This document shows positions 63,844-64,000 of a stretch of DNA of 64,000 bases, one piece after another (within the stretch, counting starts at the first letter, position 1; every line of letters starts with the position of its first letter). The DNA comes from Gammaproteobacteria bacterium (lineage in GTDB: Bacteria; Pseudomonadota; Gammaproteobacteria; DSM-16500): the NCBI GenBank assembly GCA_031291175.1, contig JARLJO010000049.1:62001-126000 (forward strand), in the 5' to 3' direction. A program made the translations under genes and the position numbers. The notes below the pieces were generated by a model, which was not told the DNA's origin, ran no database searches, and saw only the letters and a program-made list of their open reading frames with translations.

Positions 63844-63878
63844 CCCCTTCTTTGAAAAAGGAGGGTTATCTTCTTTTT
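63844..63878 (+). terminator. Probable terminator of the ankyrin gene
   Basis: CCCTTCTTT and AAAGGAGGG form a stem with one G-T pair, followed by TTATCTTCTTTTTT. It lies about 40 bases past the stop codon. Confidence 0.7.
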
Positions 63879-63982
63879 TAACGCATTTTAACCTCAAATC
63901 CTGATTAACTACTTCCGCCTGACGTCGGTTTTGCTATGATATGCTCAATCAAAATTTCCCGTCATCGTACAAGGATATCATC

Positions 63983-64000
63983 ATGACAATGAATACTGCG
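63983..64000 (+). CDS. Start of a further gene, cut by the window edge
   Basis: AAGGATATCATC is followed by ATGACAATGAATACTGCG, reading MTMNTA. The AAGGA is a good ribosome site. Too little is present to name the product. Confidence 0.4.

Noticed and set aside
1-64000. tRNA or rRNA genes
   Set aside because: I looked for T-loop GGTTCGA-type motifs and acceptor stems in the gaps and found none that were convincing.

Overview
The window reads as chromosome of a Gram-negative gammaproteobacterium, most likely from the Legionellales (Coxiella, Aquicella, Berkiella or Legionella-like). The best anchors are the gammaproteobacterial housekeeping genes (radC, rpmB-rpmG, mutM, waaC-waaF, def-fmt-rsmB, hemC-hemD-hemY, ubiK-nudF, parE-parC). 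They stand beside traits common in host-associated members of that order: phosphatidylcholine synthase, an MFS carrier inside a nucleoside-catabolic cluster, small outer-membrane barrels, paired L,D-transpeptidases, a large ankyrin-repeat protein and an orphan low-complexity protein that could be an effector. Base composition looks like low-40s percent GC by eye (not computed). No rRNA, tRNA, CRISPR array, transposase or complete prophage was seen.

Layout. 1-5 kb: partial coaBC, radC, rpmB-rpmG, an ORF6N phage-type regulator, a delta-9 desaturase and mutM. 5-13 kb: an SbmA/YddA-type ABC exporter, an OmpA-like lipoprotein, then a minus-strand envelope block nhaA-pcs-epimerase-zinc ribbon-waaF-waaC. 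13-21 kb: pgk-pyk-msrA, ddl, two different L,D-transpeptidases and an orphan 380-residue protein. 21-31 kb: a minus-strand metabolic block tkt-gap-DUF47-pit-punA-deoC-MFS-deoB. 31-36 kb: two tandem polytopic paralogues, then metK. 36-43 kb: a degenerate Clp/Hsp100 protein, three type IV pilin paralogues with a cytochrome b561, an esterase and two OM barrels. 43-52 kb: guaC, def-fmt-rsmB, and hemC-hemDX-hemY with a HemD-HemX fusion. 52-64 kb: a SpeE-like protein, ubiK-nudF, parE-parC, a triple YbjQ protein, leucine dehydrogenase and the ankyrin protein.

How the genes fit together. PunA releases (deoxy)ribose-1-phosphate from purine nucleosides. DeoB isomerises it to the 5-phosphate. DeoC cleaves deoxyribose-5-phosphate to glyceraldehyde-3-phosphate, and Tkt takes ribose-5-phosphate. 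Gap, Pgk and Pyk then carry triose phosphate to pyruvate, and PiT/DUF47 supply the phosphate that phosphorolysis needs. This would let the cell use nucleosides as carbon. The envelope genes cover LPS heptose addition, phosphatidylcholine, unsaturated acyl chains and 3-3 peptidoglycan cross-links.

The most unusual non-coding feature is a dispersed intergenic hairpin element of about 90 bp. There are eight recognisable copies and one doubtful copy. Its two arms carry compensatory substitutions between copies, it ends in a T-tract, and several copies have a short satellite palindrome next to them. Other points of interest are a Clp/Hsp100 paralogue that has lost key catalytic and pore residues, the triple YbjQ fusion, the pilin cluster, a near-perfect palindrome inside the ORF6N gene, and a hairpin joined to a 20-bp tandem array.
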